Below are positions 44,265 through 53,935 of a stretch of DNA of 64,000 nt, piece by piece. Source of the stretch: Streptomyces sp. NRRL WC-3626 (GTDB taxonomy: Bacteria; Actinomycetota; Actinomycetes; Streptomycetales; Streptomycetaceae); assembly GCF_000718785.1 (NCBI RefSeq), contig NZ_JOCA01000022.1:1-64000 (forward strand), read 5' to 3'. The position numbers and the translations under genes are program-made. The notes below the pieces were generated by a model. The model ran no database searches, had not been told where the DNA came from, and was given only the letters and a program-made list of their open reading frames with translations. Numbering within the stretch: position 1 is the stretch's first letter; each line of letters starts with the position of its first letter.

Positions 44265-45506
44265 ATGCGTGTCCTGGTGGTGCACAACCACTACGGCTCG
44301 GCGCAGCCGAGCGGGGAGAACAAGGTCGTCGGCCAGGAGGTGGAGCTGCTGCGCGGCGCGGGTCACGAGGTCGGGGTGTTCGAGCGGCGCAGCGACGACA
44401 TCGCCGGCCGGTCGCTGCCGGGGAAGGCCGCGGTGCCGCTCCTGGTGCCGTGGAATCCGGGGGTCCGCAGGGAGCTGGCGGCGCGGCTGCGCGCCGAGCG
44501 GCCGGACGTGGTGCACGTCCACAACGTGTTCCCGCTGCTGTCGCCGTCGGTCCTCGCGGCCTGCGCGGACGCGGGGGTGCCGGCCGTCGCGACGCTGCAC
44601 AACTACACGCAGGTCTGTCCGCCCGGCACGCTGCAGCGGGACGGCCGTCCGTGCACGGAGTGCGTGGGGTCCGCCCCGCTGCCCGCCGTACGGCACGGCT
44701 GCTACCGGAACTCCCGGCTGGCGACGGTGCCGCTCGCGGTGAGTCTGGCGGCCAACCGGCGGCGCTGGTGGACCGGGGTGGAGCGGTTCTTCTGCATCTC
44801 GGCGGCGCAGCGTGACGTCCTGGTGGGGGCCGGCATGCCGGCCGGGCGGATGGCGGTGAAGCACAACTTCGTGCCCGACACCGACGCCCGCCGCGCGGGC
44901 CCCGGCGAGCATGTGCTGTATCTCGGCCGGCTCGCGGAGGCCAAGGGCGTACGGCTGCTCATGGCCGCCTGGGACGAGATCGCGGCCGGCGGTGGTGCGG
45001 GGGTGCCGCTGGTGATCGCCGGCACGGGGCCGCTGGAGGCGGAGGTGTCCGCGTGGGCGGCGGGCCGCGGCGACGTGCGGTACGTCGGCCTGTACGACCC
45101 GGAGCAGTGCCGGCGGGCGCTCGCGCGGGCGGTCGCCGTGGTGGCGCCCTCGACCTGGCTGGAGGCGTTCGGGCTGGTGGTCGTGGAGGCGATGGCCGCC
45201 GGGGTGCCGGCCGTCGCCGCCGGTCACGGCGCCTTCACCGAACTCGTCGAGGACGAGAGGACGGGGCTGCTGCACCGGCCGGGCGACGCGGCCTCGCTCG
45301 CGTCCTGTCTGCGCCGGATCACGGCCGAAGGGGGGCGCAACGCGGAGATGGGCCGGGCGGCCCGGCTCCGTTACGAACAGGGCTTCAGCCCGGCCGTCGG
45401 GCTGGAGCGCCTGGTGGAGGGGTACCGCACCGCGATCGCGGGGCGGTCGGCACTGGCTCGCGGCGGGGACACGCGCGCGGGCAGGGGGGATGGGAACAGC
45501 AGATGA
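44265..45506 (+). CDS. glycosyltransferase family 4 protein
   Basis: A 413-residue GT-B enzyme. The N-terminal half has VVHNHYGSAQPSGENKVV, DVVHVHNVFPLLSPSVL and TLHNYTQVCPPGTLQRDG. The C-terminal half has VLYLGRLAEAKGVRLLM, VPLVIAGTGPL and the E-x7-E donor motif in PSTWLEAFGLVVVEAMA. ATG 44265 has GGAGG 10 bp upstream; GTG 44259 is an alternative that would overlap the previous stop. It is one of three glycosyltransferases in the locus. Confidence 0.88.
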   Translation: MRVLVVHNHYGSAQPSGENKVVGQEVELLRGAGHEVGVFERRSDDIAGRSLPGKAAVPLLVPWNPGVRRELAARLRAERPDVVHVHNVFPLLSPSVLAACADAGVPAVATLHNYTQVCPPGTLQRDGRPCTECVGSAPLPAVRHGCYRNSRLATVPLAVSLAANRRRWWTGVERFFCISAAQRDVLVGAGMPAGRMAVKHNFVPDTDARRAGPGEHVLYLGRLAEAKGVRLLMAAWDEIAAGGGAGVPLVIAGTGPLEAEVSAWAAGRGDVRYVGLYDPEQCRRALARAVAVVAPSTWLEAFGLVVVEAMAAGVPAVAAGHGAFTELVEDERTGLLHRPGDAASLASCLRRITAEGGRNAEMGRAARLRYEQGFSPAVGLERLVEGYRTAIAGRSALARGGDTRAGRGDGNSR

Positions 45507-46738
45507 CACGATGCCGACTCTGCGGCTCGGAGGCGATGGCGAGCGTCGTCGACCTCGGGGCGACACCGCCGTGCGAGAGTTTCCTCGCCGCGGAGCAACT
45601 GGACCGGCCGGAGCCCGCGTACCCGCTGCATCTGCGGGTCTGCACCGAGTGCTGGCTCGCGCAGATCCCGCCGCTGATCACACCCGAGGACACGTTCAGC
45701 GAGTACGCGTACTTCTCCTCGTACTCGAAGTCCTGGGTGGAGCACGCGGGGACGTTCGTCGAGGATGCCGTGGGACGGCTGGGGCTCGGCGCGGACTCGT
45801 TCGTGGTCGAGGTCGCGAGCAACGACGGCTACCTGCTGCGGCATGTGGTGGACCGGGGCATCCGCTGCCTGGGCGTCGAACCCTCGGTGAACGTGGGTGC
45901 GGCGGCGCGGGACGCGGGTGTGCCCACGGTGACGGAGTTCCTGAGTCCCAAGACCGGTGCGGCCGTCCGCGCCGGACACGGCCCGGCGGACCTGGTCGTG
46001 GCCAACAACGTGTACGCGCACATCCCCGACGTGGTCGGCTTCACCCGGGGCCTGCGCGCCCTGGTCGCCGACGACGGCTGGGTCTCCATCGAGGTGCAGC
46101 ATCTGCTCACCCTGATCGAGGAGAACCAGTACGACACGATCTACCACGAGCACTTCCAGTACTACACGGTCGCGTCCGCGGCACGGGCCCTGGCGAGCGG
46201 CGGACTCACGCTCGTGGACGTGGAGTTGCTGCCGACGCACGGCGGCTCCATCCGGCTGTGGTCGCGGCCGGCCGAGGTGGCCGGGGAGCCGTCCCGGCGG
46301 GTGGCCGAGGTGCTGGACCGCGAGAAGGCGGCCGGACTGCAGGAGCTGACCGGGTACGCCGAGTTCTCCGCCCGGGTGGCCAAGGTGCGCCGGGATCTGC
46401 TGCGGTTCCTCATCGACGCGGCCGAGCGCGGGGAGACGGTCGTCGGCTACGGCGCTCCCGGCAAGGGCAACACCCTGCTCAACCACTGCGGCATCCGCCC
46501 CGACCTGCTGCCGTACACGGTGGACCGCAATCCGTACAAGCACGGCAGGTTCACCCCCGGCACCCGTATCCCGGTGCTGCCGCCGGAGCGGATCGCCGCC
46601 GACCGGCCCGACTACGTCCTCGTCCTCCCGTGGAACCTGCGCGAGGAGCTGAGCGAGCAGTTGTCCTTCGTGCACGAGTGGGGCGGCCGGCTGGTCTTCC
46701 CCATCCCGGAACTGAGCATTGTCGAGGTCGAGCGATGA
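45503..46738 (+). CDS. NDP-hexose C-methyltransferase-type SAM enzyme
   Basis: A 411-residue protein. The N-terminal zinc-binding module has C-R-L-C-G and later VCTECWLAQ, followed by FSSYSKSWVEHA. The Rossmann core has VVEVASNDGYLLRHV. The C-terminal domain has VGYGAPGKGNTLLNHCGI and PWNLREEL. This three-part architecture is that of sugar 3-C-methyltransferases such as TylCIII. With the cytidylyltransferase overlapping downstream, it suggests a branched deoxysugar. ATG 45503 overlaps the previous gene by 4 bp. Confidence 0.85.
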   Translation: MTRCRLCGSEAMASVVDLGATPPCESFLAAEQLDRPEPAYPLHLRVCTECWLAQIPPLITPEDTFSEYAYFSSYSKSWVEHAGTFVEDAVGRLGLGADSFVVEVASNDGYLLRHVVDRGIRCLGVEPSVNVGAAARDAGVPTVTEFLSPKTGAAVRAGHGPADLVVANNVYAHIPDVVGFTRGLRALVADDGWVSIEVQHLLTLIEENQYDTIYHEHFQYYTVASAARALASGGLTLVDVELLPTHGGSIRLWSRPAEVAGEPSRRVAEVLDREKAAGLQELTGYAEFSARVAKVRRDLLRFLIDAAERGETVVGYGAPGKGNTLLNHCGIRPDLLPYTVDRNPYKHGRFTPGTRIPVLPPERIAADRPDYVLVLPWNLREELSEQLSFVHEWGGRLVFPIPELSIVEVER

Positions 46739-47529
46739 AGGTCGTACTGTTCTGCGGCGGTTACGGGATGCGGATGCGCAGCGGCGCCGCCGACGACGTG
46801 CCGAAGCCGATGGCGATGGTGGGGCCGCGCCCGCTGATCTGGCACGTGATGCGCTACTACGCGCACTACGGGCACCGGGAGTTCATCCTGTGCCTCGGCT
46901 ACGGGGCCCACCACATCAAGGACTTCTTCCTCCACTACGAGGAGACGACGTCCAACGACTTCGTCCTGCGCGGCGGACGCACGGAGTTGCTGTCCACCGA
47001 CATCTCGGACTGGACGATCACGTTCGCGCAGACCGGTATCGAGTCGCCCATCGGGGAGCGGCTGCGCCGGGTCCGGCACCATCTGGACGGCGACGAGATG
47101 TTCCTCGCGAACTACGCCGACGTGCTCACCGACGCCCCGCTGCCGGAGATGATCGAGAGGTTCGCCCGGCGGGACGCGGGCGCGTCGATGATGGTGGTGC
47201 CGCCGCAGTCGTCGTTCCACTGCGTGGAGCTGGGCGAGGACGGGCTGGTGGACGGCATCACGGCGGTGAGCGACATGCCGCTGTGGGAGAACGGCGGCTA
47301 CTTCGTGCTCCGCCAGGAGGTGTTCGACCACATCCCCGAGGGCGGCGATCTGGTCGCCGACGGCTGCGGCGGGCTGGCCAAGCAGGGGCGGCTGGTGGCG
47401 CACCGCCACCGCGGCTTCTGGAGGCCGACCGACACCGTGAAGGAGCGGGCCGCGCTCGACGCCGCCTACGCCCGCGGGGAGCGCCCGTGGGCCGTGTGGG
47501 AGCGGGCCGGGGCGGGGGTGGGCGTGTGA
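46735..47529 (+). CDS. glucose-1-phosphate cytidylyltransferase-like protein
   Basis: A 264-residue sugar-nucleotide transferase of the RfbF type, which makes CDP-glucose, the entry point to CDP-deoxysugars. It shows KPMAMVGPRPLIWHVMRYYAHYG, FILCLGYGAHHIKDFF, IGERLRRVRHHLDGDEMFLANYADVLTD and a final FWRPTDTVKERAALD. The nucleotide-binding loop is CGGYGMRMR where most relatives have GGxGTRL. ATG 46735 has an ATGA overlap. Confidence 0.85.
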   Translation: MKVVLFCGGYGMRMRSGAADDVPKPMAMVGPRPLIWHVMRYYAHYGHREFILCLGYGAHHIKDFFLHYEETTSNDFVLRGGRTELLSTDISDWTITFAQTGIESPIGERLRRVRHHLDGDEMFLANYADVLTDAPLPEMIERFARRDAGASMMVVPPQSSFHCVELGEDGLVDGITAVSDMPLWENGGYFVLRQEVFDHIPEGGDLVADGCGGLAKQGRLVAHRHRGFWRPTDTVKERAALDAAYARGERPWAVWERAGAGVGV

Positions 47530-48173
47530 TCCGGCTCGGTACGGGCAGCCTGGAGCGGATCGTGGCGGTGGGCGCGCACTGCGACGACATCGCCATCGGT
47601 GCCGGCGGCACCCTGCTCACGCTGTGCCTCGCCCGGCCGGGCGTCCGCGTCGACGCGCTGGTGCTCTCCGGCGGCGGCGGTGAGCGGGAGGAGGAGGAAC
47701 GGGCGGCGCTCGCCGCGTTCTGCCCGGGCGCCGATCTGCGGCTGACCGTGCTCAAACTTCCGGACGGGCGGCTGCCCGTGCACTGGGAGGAGGCCAAGGC
47801 CGCGGTGGAGGAACTGCGCGGGCGGACCGAGCCGGACGTGATCCTTGCCCCGCGCACCGACGACGCGCACCAGGACCACCGCGGCCTGGCGCGGCTGATA
47901 CCCACGGCGTTCCGCGACCATCTCGTCCTCGGCTACGAGATCGTCAAGTGGGACGGCGATCTCGGCCGGATGGTGGCCTACCAGCCGCTGACACCGCGGA
48001 CCGCCGAGCGGAAGGTGCGGTTGCTGCAGGAGCACTACGCCTCACAGCGGCACCGGCCCTGGTACGACCGGGAGGCCTTCCTGGGGCTCGCCCGGATCCG
48101 CGGTATCGAATGCCAGGCGCGCTACGCCGAGGCGTTCGCCGTCACCAAACTCACTCTCGACCTGGGGGATTGA
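47526..48173 (+). CDS. PIG-L family deacetylase
   Basis: A 215-residue zinc-dependent deacetylase of the LmbE/PIG-L family. The metal motif is GAHCDDIAIGAGGTL near residue 16 (HCDD replaces the usual HPDD), and the third ligand region is TDDAHQDHRGL near 118. It probably removes an acetyl group from an N-acetyl sugar intermediate. It starts at GTG 47526 with a GTGA overlap. Confidence 0.85.
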   Translation: MIRLGTGSLERIVAVGAHCDDIAIGAGGTLLTLCLARPGVRVDALVLSGGGGEREEEERAALAAFCPGADLRLTVLKLPDGRLPVHWEEAKAAVEELRGRTEPDVILAPRTDDAHQDHRGLARLIPTAFRDHLVLGYEIVKWDGDLGRMVAYQPLTPRTAERKVRLLQEHYASQRHRPWYDREAFLGLARIRGIECQARYAEAFAVTKLTLDLGD

Positions 48174-48176
48174 ACC

Positions 48177-49202
48177 TTGCGCGTACTGCTCACCGGACAC
48201 CAGGGCTACCTCGGCACCGTGATGGCACCCGTCCTCACGGCGGCCGGACACGAGGTCGTCGGCCTGGACGCCGGCCTGTTCGCCGACTGTGTCCTCGGCC
48301 CGGCGCCCGCGGACCCGCCGGGGCCGCGGGTGGACCTGCGGGACGTCACCGCCGAGCATGTGGCCGGGGTGGACGCCGTGATCCATCTGGCCGCGCTCTC
48401 CAACGACCCGCTGGGCTCGCTCGCCCCGGAGCTCACCTACGACATCAACCACCACGCGTCGGTACGGCTGGCCCGGCTGGCCCGTGACGCCGGCGTGCAG
48501 CGCTTCCTGTACGCGTCGACCTGCTCGGTGTACGGCGCCGCCGGCGGCGACGAGCTGGTGACCGAGGAGGCCCCGCTGCGGCCGGTGACGCCGTACGCGG
48601 AGTCCAAGGTGCGGGTGGAGGACGATCTGCACGCGCTCTGCGACGGCGACTTCAGCCCGGTGTACATGCGCAACGCCACCGCCTTCGGCCACTCCCCCCG
48701 ACTGCGTGCCGACATCGTGCTCAACAACCTCGTCGGGCATGCCCTGTTGTCCGGCGAGGTGCTCGTGCTCTCCGACGGCACCCCGTGGCGTCCGCTGGTG
48801 CACGCCGCCGACATCGCGCGCGCCTTCGCCGCCGCGCTGGTCGCGCCCCGGGAGGCGGTGCACGACCGGGCGTTCAACATCGGCAGTGAGGTCAACAACG
48901 TCACCGTCGCCGAGATCGCCGAGCAGGTCGCCGAGGCGGTGTCCGGCGCCAAGGTCGTGATCACCGGGGAGACCGGTGCCGACCCGCGCTCCTACCGGGT
49001 GGACTTCTCCCGGTTCCGGGCCGCGATACCCGGCTTCGACTGCGAGTGGACGGTGAAGCAGGGCGCGCTCGAACTCGCCGACGCCTACCGGCGGCACGGG
49101 CTGACCCGGGAGGACTTCGAGCAGCGCTTCACCCGGCTCGCCGTGCTGCGCGCGGCGTCCGACGCCGGCACCGTCGACGACACCCTGCGGTGGCGCCGAT
49201 GA
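48177..49202 (+). CDS. NAD-dependent epimerase/dehydratase (extended SDR)
   Basis: A 341-residue extended short-chain dehydrogenase. It has LLTGHQGYLGTVMAPVL (NAD site), AVIHLAALSNDP, the catalytic ASTCSVYG and YAESKVRVE (Y-x3-K) and PLVHAADIARAF. It could be a 4,6-dehydratase, epimerase or 4-ketoreductase for the CDP-sugar made by the upstream cytidylyltransferase; no separate dehydratase is recognisable in the locus. TTG 48177 starts 4 bp after the previous stop. Confidence 0.83.
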   Translation: MRVLLTGHQGYLGTVMAPVLTAAGHEVVGLDAGLFADCVLGPAPADPPGPRVDLRDVTAEHVAGVDAVIHLAALSNDPLGSLAPELTYDINHHASVRLARLARDAGVQRFLYASTCSVYGAAGGDELVTEEAPLRPVTPYAESKVRVEDDLHALCDGDFSPVYMRNATAFGHSPRLRADIVLNNLVGHALLSGEVLVLSDGTPWRPLVHAADIARAFAAALVAPREAVHDRAFNIGSEVNNVTVAEIAEQVAEAVSGAKVVITGETGADPRSYRVDFSRFRAAIPGFDCEWTVKQGALELADAYRRHGLTREDFEQRFTRLAVLRAASDAGTVDDTLRWRR

Positions 49203-50473
49203 CCCAGCCCGGCGAGGAGATGTACGCGCTGGTGGAGCGGATGTACCCGCTGTGCCGGAGCATCACGGGCGACGGTGTGCGCGCCACCCTGGGCATCGTC
49301 GACGAGTACATCCCCCTGCGCATGCACGAGGTGCCGACCGGGACACGGGTCCTCGACTGGACGGTGCCGCAGGAGTGGAACATCCGGGACGCGTACATCG
49401 CGGACGCCGGCGGCCGCCGGGTCGTCGACTTCCGCGCGTCCAGCCTGCATGTGCTCGGCTACAGCGTGCCGGTGTCGGCGACCATGCCGCTGGCCGAGCT
49501 GCGCGCACACCTGCACACCCTGCCGGAGCATCCGTCCTGGGTGCCGTACCGCACCAGTTACTACGAGCCGAAGTGGGGCTTCTGCCTGGCCCAGGAGACC
49601 CTGGACGCGCTCCCGGACGGCGACTACGAGGTGCGTGTCGACTCCACGCTCGCCGACGGTCATCTCACCTACGGCGAGCATGTCGTCCCCGGCCGGGTTC
49701 CCGACGAGGTGCTCGTCTCCTGCCATGTCTGCCATCCGTCGCTGGCCAACGACAACCTGGCCGGCATCGCGGTCGCGGTCTTCCTGGCCCGCGCGCTCGC
49801 GGAGCAACGGCCGTACTACACCTACCGGTTCGTCTTCGCCCCGGGCACGATCGGGGCGATCACCTGGCTGGCCCGCAACAGGGAACGGGTGGAACGGGTC
49901 AGGCACGGGCTCGTACTGGCCTGCGCGGGCGACCCGGGACAGCTGACGTACAAGCGCAGCCGGCGTGGCGACGCGGAGATCGACCGGGTGCTGCGGCACG
50001 TCCTGACCGCCTCCGAACGGCCGCACCGCATCACCGAGTTCACTCCGTACGGCTACGACGAGCGGCAGTACTGCTCCCCCGGGTTCGACCTCGGCGTGGG
50101 CTCACTCACCCGGACCCCGTACGCGGGCTACCCCGAGTACCACACCTCGGCGGACAACCTGGACTTCGTCTCCCCGGAGGCGATGGCCGACACGCTCGCC
50201 GTCTGCCGTGAGGCGTTCGCCGTGCTCGACCGCAACCGGCGGTACGTCAACCTCAGCCCGTACGGCGAACCGCAGCTGGGCAGAAGGGGGTTGTACGACT
50301 CGCTCGGCGGACGCAGCGACGCCAAGCAGGCCCAGCTGGCCATGCTCTGGGTGCTCAGCCTCTCCGACGGCGAGCACGGTCTGCTGGACGTCGCGGAGCG
50401 GTCGGGGCTGCCGTTCGACACGATCGCCGACGCGGCCGACGCGTTGCACGGCGCCGGGCTGATCAAGGCGTGA
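49199..50473 (+). CDS. DUF4910 domain-containing aminopeptidase-like protein
   Basis: A 424-residue protein of the DUF4910/DUF2172 family. The central domain looks like a zinc aminopeptidase fold: LVSCHVCHPSLANDNLAGIAVA (ligand His and Asp) and PGTIGAITWLARN, with PEYHTSADNLDFV towards the end. A C-terminal winged-helix-like segment (LLDVAERSGLPFDTIADAADAL) closes it. Such proteins recur in surface-polysaccharide and deoxysugar clusters, where their role is undefined. ATG 49199 overlaps by 4 bp. Confidence 0.8.
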   Translation: MTQPGEEMYALVERMYPLCRSITGDGVRATLGIVDEYIPLRMHEVPTGTRVLDWTVPQEWNIRDAYIADAGGRRVVDFRASSLHVLGYSVPVSATMPLAELRAHLHTLPEHPSWVPYRTSYYEPKWGFCLAQETLDALPDGDYEVRVDSTLADGHLTYGEHVVPGRVPDEVLVSCHVCHPSLANDNLAGIAVAVFLARALAEQRPYYTYRFVFAPGTIGAITWLARNRERVERVRHGLVLACAGDPGQLTYKRSRRGDAEIDRVLRHVLTASERPHRITEFTPYGYDERQYCSPGFDLGVGSLTRTPYAGYPEYHTSADNLDFVSPEAMADTLAVCREAFAVLDRNRRYVNLSPYGEPQLGRRGLYDSLGGRSDAKQAQLAMLWVLSLSDGEHGLLDVAERSGLPFDTIADAADALHGAGLIKA

Positions 50474-51768
50474 CGGCGATGACCGCCGAGGGGGAGGAGA
50501 CGACGACACCGCCGGGGCCCGCCCGGCGGGGCGTCGTCGGGCGGCTGTCCTGGGGGCTGGCCGACCAGGCGGCCTCCAGCCTGTCCAACTTCGTGGTCGG
50601 CGTCTATGTGGCCCGCTCACTGGGACTGACCGCGTTCGGCGTGTTCAGTCTGGCCTGGGTGACGTACGGCGTGGTGCTCAACGTCTCCCGCGGGCTGGCC
50701 ACCGACCCTCTCGTGGTGCGCTTCAGCGGCGTGCCGGAAGCGGTCTGGCGCGGGGCCGTGGCCCGGTCGTCGGGCACCGCGCTGCTCGTCGGCACGGGCA
50801 TCGGCACGGTGTCGCTGGCCGCCGGGCTGGCCATCGGCGGCCAGGTGGGGGCCGCCTTCGCCGGTCTGGGCGTCGTACTGCCGGGGCTGCTGCTGCAGGA
50901 CGCCTGGCGGTACGCGTTCTTCGCCGCCGGCGTCGGCCGGAAGGCGTTCGTCAACGACGTCGTGTGGGGTGTCGCACTCGTCCCGGCCATGGTGGTCGCG
51001 GCCCGCGTGGGCACCGTGACCGCGTTCCTGCTCGCCTGGGGCGGGTCCGCCGCGGTGGCGGGAGCGTACGGCTGGTTGCAGTCCGGCATCCGGCCCCGGC
51101 CGGGCGGGGCACGCGACTGGCACCGCGACCACCGCGACCTCGGCTACCGGTATCTGGCCGAGAACGTCGGTGTCAGCGGCGCCGGCCAGATACGGGCGTA
51201 CGGGCTCGGCGTGATCGTCGGCGTCGGCGCGGTCGGGGTGATCCGGGGCGCGGAGCTGCTGCTCGGCCCGTTCCTCGCCATCCTGATGGGCCTGTCGCTG
51301 GTCACCGTCGCGGAGGCGGCGCGGGTGCTGCGGCAGGCTCCGCACCGGCTCGGACCGTTCTGTTTCCTGCTCGGCGGCGGACAGGCCGTCGCCGCGCTGC
51401 TGTGGGGCGCGGTACTGCTGCTGGTGCCGGACCGGTTCGGCGAGCTCGTCCTCGGTGACGTCTGGAGCTCCGCCGCCGAGCTCATCGTGCCGGTCACGCT
51501 CGGCGTCGCGGCCGCCGGCCTCGGCACCGGCGCGGCGTCCGGGCTGCGCGCGCTCGCGGCGGCCCGGCGCAGCCTGCGCTCCCAGCTGTTCGCCTCCGCC
51601 TGCTATGTCACCGGCGGGCTCGGCGGCGCGGTCGCCGGCGGCGTGGTCGGCTCGGCCTGGGGTGCCGCCGCCGCGTCCGTGTGCGGCTCCGCCGTGTGGT
51701 GGCTGCAGTTGCGGGCCGCTTTGCGTGAGCGCCAAGACCATTCCGTTCCCGAAGTGAGGAATCCATGA
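50470..51768 (+). CDS. Wzx-type lipopolysaccharide/polysaccharide flippase
   Basis: A 432-residue membrane protein with about 12 hydrophobic helices and the MATE/MOP-like layout of polysaccharide flippases; the N-terminal cytoplasmic part has LSWGLADQAASSLSNFVVGV followed by YVARSLGLTAFGVFSLAW. It would move lipid-linked repeat units across the membrane for the Wzy-like polymerase. It starts at GTG 50470 with a 4-bp overlap; ATG 50479 is an in-frame alternative. Confidence 0.82.
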   Translation: MTAMTAEGEETTTPPGPARRGVVGRLSWGLADQAASSLSNFVVGVYVARSLGLTAFGVFSLAWVTYGVVLNVSRGLATDPLVVRFSGVPEAVWRGAVARSSGTALLVGTGIGTVSLAAGLAIGGQVGAAFAGLGVVLPGLLLQDAWRYAFFAAGVGRKAFVNDVVWGVALVPAMVVAARVGTVTAFLLAWGGSAAVAGAYGWLQSGIRPRPGGARDWHRDHRDLGYRYLAENVGVSGAGQIRAYGLGVIVGVGAVGVIRGAELLLGPFLAILMGLSLVTVAEAARVLRQAPHRLGPFCFLLGGGQAVAALLWGAVLLLVPDRFGELVLGDVWSSAAELIVPVTLGVAAAGLGTGAASGLRALAAARRSLRSQLFASACYVTGGLGGAVAGGVVGSAWGAAAASVCGSAVWWLQLRAALRERQDHSVPEVRNP

Positions 51769-52712
51769 CCCCCCACCCCCGGCTGAGCATCGGCCTGCCC
51801 GTCTACAACGGCGAGGAGTATCTGGCCGAATCGCTCGACGCCCTGCTGGGCCAGACCTACGAGGACTTCGAACTGGTCATCTCCGACAACGCCTCGACCG
51901 ACGGGACCCAGGACATCTGCCGCCGCTACGCGGCGAAGGACTCGCGTATCCGCTATGTCCGGCTGACCCGGAACATCGGTGCCGCGCCGAACCACAACTT
52001 CGTGTTCACCGAGTGCCGGGGCGAGTTGTTCAAATGGGCCTCGCACGACGACCTGTACGCCCGTGATCTGCTGCGGCGCTGTGTGGAGGCGCTCGACGAG
52101 CGCCCCGACGTGATCCTCGCGCACTCCGGTCAGGCGGTCATCGACGGCGAGGGCAAGGTGAAGGTGCCGTACGAGTACAAGCTCGCCACCGACTCGCCGC
52201 ACGCGCCGGAGCGCTTCCGCAGTCTGCTGTTCGAGCCCGGGGGCGACGACTTCTACGGGGTGATGCGGGCCGACGTGCTGCGCCGGGTCAAGCCGCACGA
52301 CAGCTACCACCACGCCGACCGCACCTTCGTCGCCGAGATCACCCTGCACGGCCCCTTCCACCAGGTGCCGGAGCTGCTGTACTTCCGCCGCGACCATCCC
52401 ACCCGCGCCGAGCGGGCGAACCCCTCCAAGCGGTCCAGGTGCGTCAATCTGGACCCACGCAGGGCGGGACCGCTGCATCCGACACCCCGGCTGCTCGCCG
52501 AATACGTCCTGGGGTTCATGTCGGCGGTGCGGCGGGCGCCGCTGTCCGCGGCCGACCGGCGTGCCTGCTACCGGCACCTCGCCTCGTGGATGACCAGCAG
52601 GGTCCGTCCGGGCGCCGGCGAGCGGGTCGAGGACCGCGCCCCGGTCGACCCGGCCCGGCTCACCGTCTCCGTCGACGCCCTCGTCGCCGGCCGTGAAGGG
52701 AGGCAGGCATGA
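51765..52712 (+). CDS. glycosyltransferase family 2 protein
   Basis: A 315-residue GT-A enzyme. It has IGLPVYNGEEYLAESLDALL, LVISDNASTDGTQDIC and KWASHDDLYARDLL (the metal-binding DxD-like HDD). The C-terminal 60 residues are a linker without a clear domain. It adds one sugar of the repeat unit, presumably at the cytoplasmic face. ATG 51765 with an ATGA overlap. Confidence 0.88.
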   Translation: MTPHPRLSIGLPVYNGEEYLAESLDALLGQTYEDFELVISDNASTDGTQDICRRYAAKDSRIRYVRLTRNIGAAPNHNFVFTECRGELFKWASHDDLYARDLLRRCVEALDERPDVILAHSGQAVIDGEGKVKVPYEYKLATDSPHAPERFRSLLFEPGGDDFYGVMRADVLRRVKPHDSYHHADRTFVAEITLHGPFHQVPELLYFRRDHPTRAERANPSKRSRCVNLDPRRAGPLHPTPRLLAEYVLGFMSAVRRAPLSAADRRACYRHLASWMTSRVRPGAGERVEDRAPVDPARLTVSVDALVAGREGRQA

Positions 52713-53935
52713 GGTCTGCGCAGGAGAAGCCGTTACGGGTCGGTGTGTTCGGTCTGCTCGGCTCCGGGAACAGCGGCAACGACGGCTCGCTGGAGGCCGT
52801 GCTCGACCACCTCCGCGCCGCGCACCCGGAGGCGGTCGTGGACTCGATGTGCGGCGGGCCCGAGGTGGTCGCCACCCGGTACGGAATCCACACGACGCGG
52901 CTGAACTGGTACCGCGGGGAGTACCGGACCGCGTCCCGGGTGGGCGCGATGGCGGGCAAGGCGCTGGGCAAACTCGTCGACGTCGTCCGCACCGCCGCCT
53001 GGGTGCGCCGGCACGACGCGGTGATCGTGCCGGGCACGGGGGTCCTGGAGACCACGCTGCCGCTGCGGCCGTGGGGGTTCCCGTACTCGCTGGTCCTGCT
53101 GTGCGCGACGGGGCGGCTGTTCGGCACCAAGGTGGCGCTGGTCAGCGTCGGCGCCGGGCCGATCGGCAACCGGCCGACCCGGTTCCTGACCCGCTGGTCG
53201 ACCCGGCTGGCCGCGTACCGGTCCTACCGGGACGCCCACTCGCGGGACGCGATGCGGGCGATGGGCGTGGACACCTCGCGGGACGGGATCTACGCGGACC
53301 TCGTGTTCGCGCTGCCCGCCCCGGCGACGAACGAGGCCGCGGGCACGTCGGGCCCGGTGTGCGTCGGTGTCATGGACTTCCACGGGAACAACGACGAGCG
53401 TGACCGGGCGGAGGAGATCCACCACCGCTATCTGGAGGGGACGACCCGGTTCGTCCGGGCGCTGGCCGAGGACGGCCGGCCCGTGCGGCTGCTCACCGGG
53501 GACGAGCTCGACCGGCCGGTGGCCGCCGCGATCGCCGACGCGGTGGGCTCGCCGCTGGTCACCGTGGCCGAGGCGGCGTCCCTGGCCGATCTGATGAAGG
53601 AGACGGCGTGCGCCGACGCCGTGGTGGCGACCCGGTACCACAATCTGGTCTGCGCGCTGAAGGTCGGCGTTCCGACGCTCGCCCTCAGCTATTCGGCGAA
53701 GAGTGACGCGCTCATGGCCGACATGGGACTGGGCGACTTCTGCCACCCAGCACGCGAGGCCGACGCGGAACGGCTGCTGGAGCGGTTCCGTGAACTGGAG
53801 CGCAGGTCACCCGAGTTACGCCGGACACTCACCGAGCGCAATCTGGCCGCCGCCCGGCGCGTCGAGCGCCAGTTCACCGACATGGACGCCGTTCTCTTCG
53901 GCACCGGCACCCCCGCACGGCAGGAGACTCCATGA
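52709..53935 (+). CDS. polysaccharide pyruvyl transferase family protein
   Basis: A 408-residue protein with the family pattern: FGLLGSGNSGNDGSLEAVL at the N-terminus, HDAVIVPGTGVLETTLPLRP, a central SVGAGPIGN and a C-terminal CADAVVATRYHNLVCALKVGVPT followed by LSYSAKSDALMADMGL. These enzymes transfer pyruvate from PEP to form ketals on polymer sugars, adding negative charge. ATG 52709 overlaps by 4 bp. Confidence 0.88.
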   Translation: MRSAQEKPLRVGVFGLLGSGNSGNDGSLEAVLDHLRAAHPEAVVDSMCGGPEVVATRYGIHTTRLNWYRGEYRTASRVGAMAGKALGKLVDVVRTAAWVRRHDAVIVPGTGVLETTLPLRPWGFPYSLVLLCATGRLFGTKVALVSVGAGPIGNRPTRFLTRWSTRLAAYRSYRDAHSRDAMRAMGVDTSRDGIYADLVFALPAPATNEAAGTSGPVCVGVMDFHGNNDERDRAEEIHHRYLEGTTRFVRALAEDGRPVRLLTGDELDRPVAAAIADAVGSPLVTVAEAASLADLMKETACADAVVATRYHNLVCALKVGVPTLALSYSAKSDALMADMGLGDFCHPAREADAERLLERFRELERRSPELRRTLTERNLAAARRVERQFTDMDAVLFGTGTPARQETP

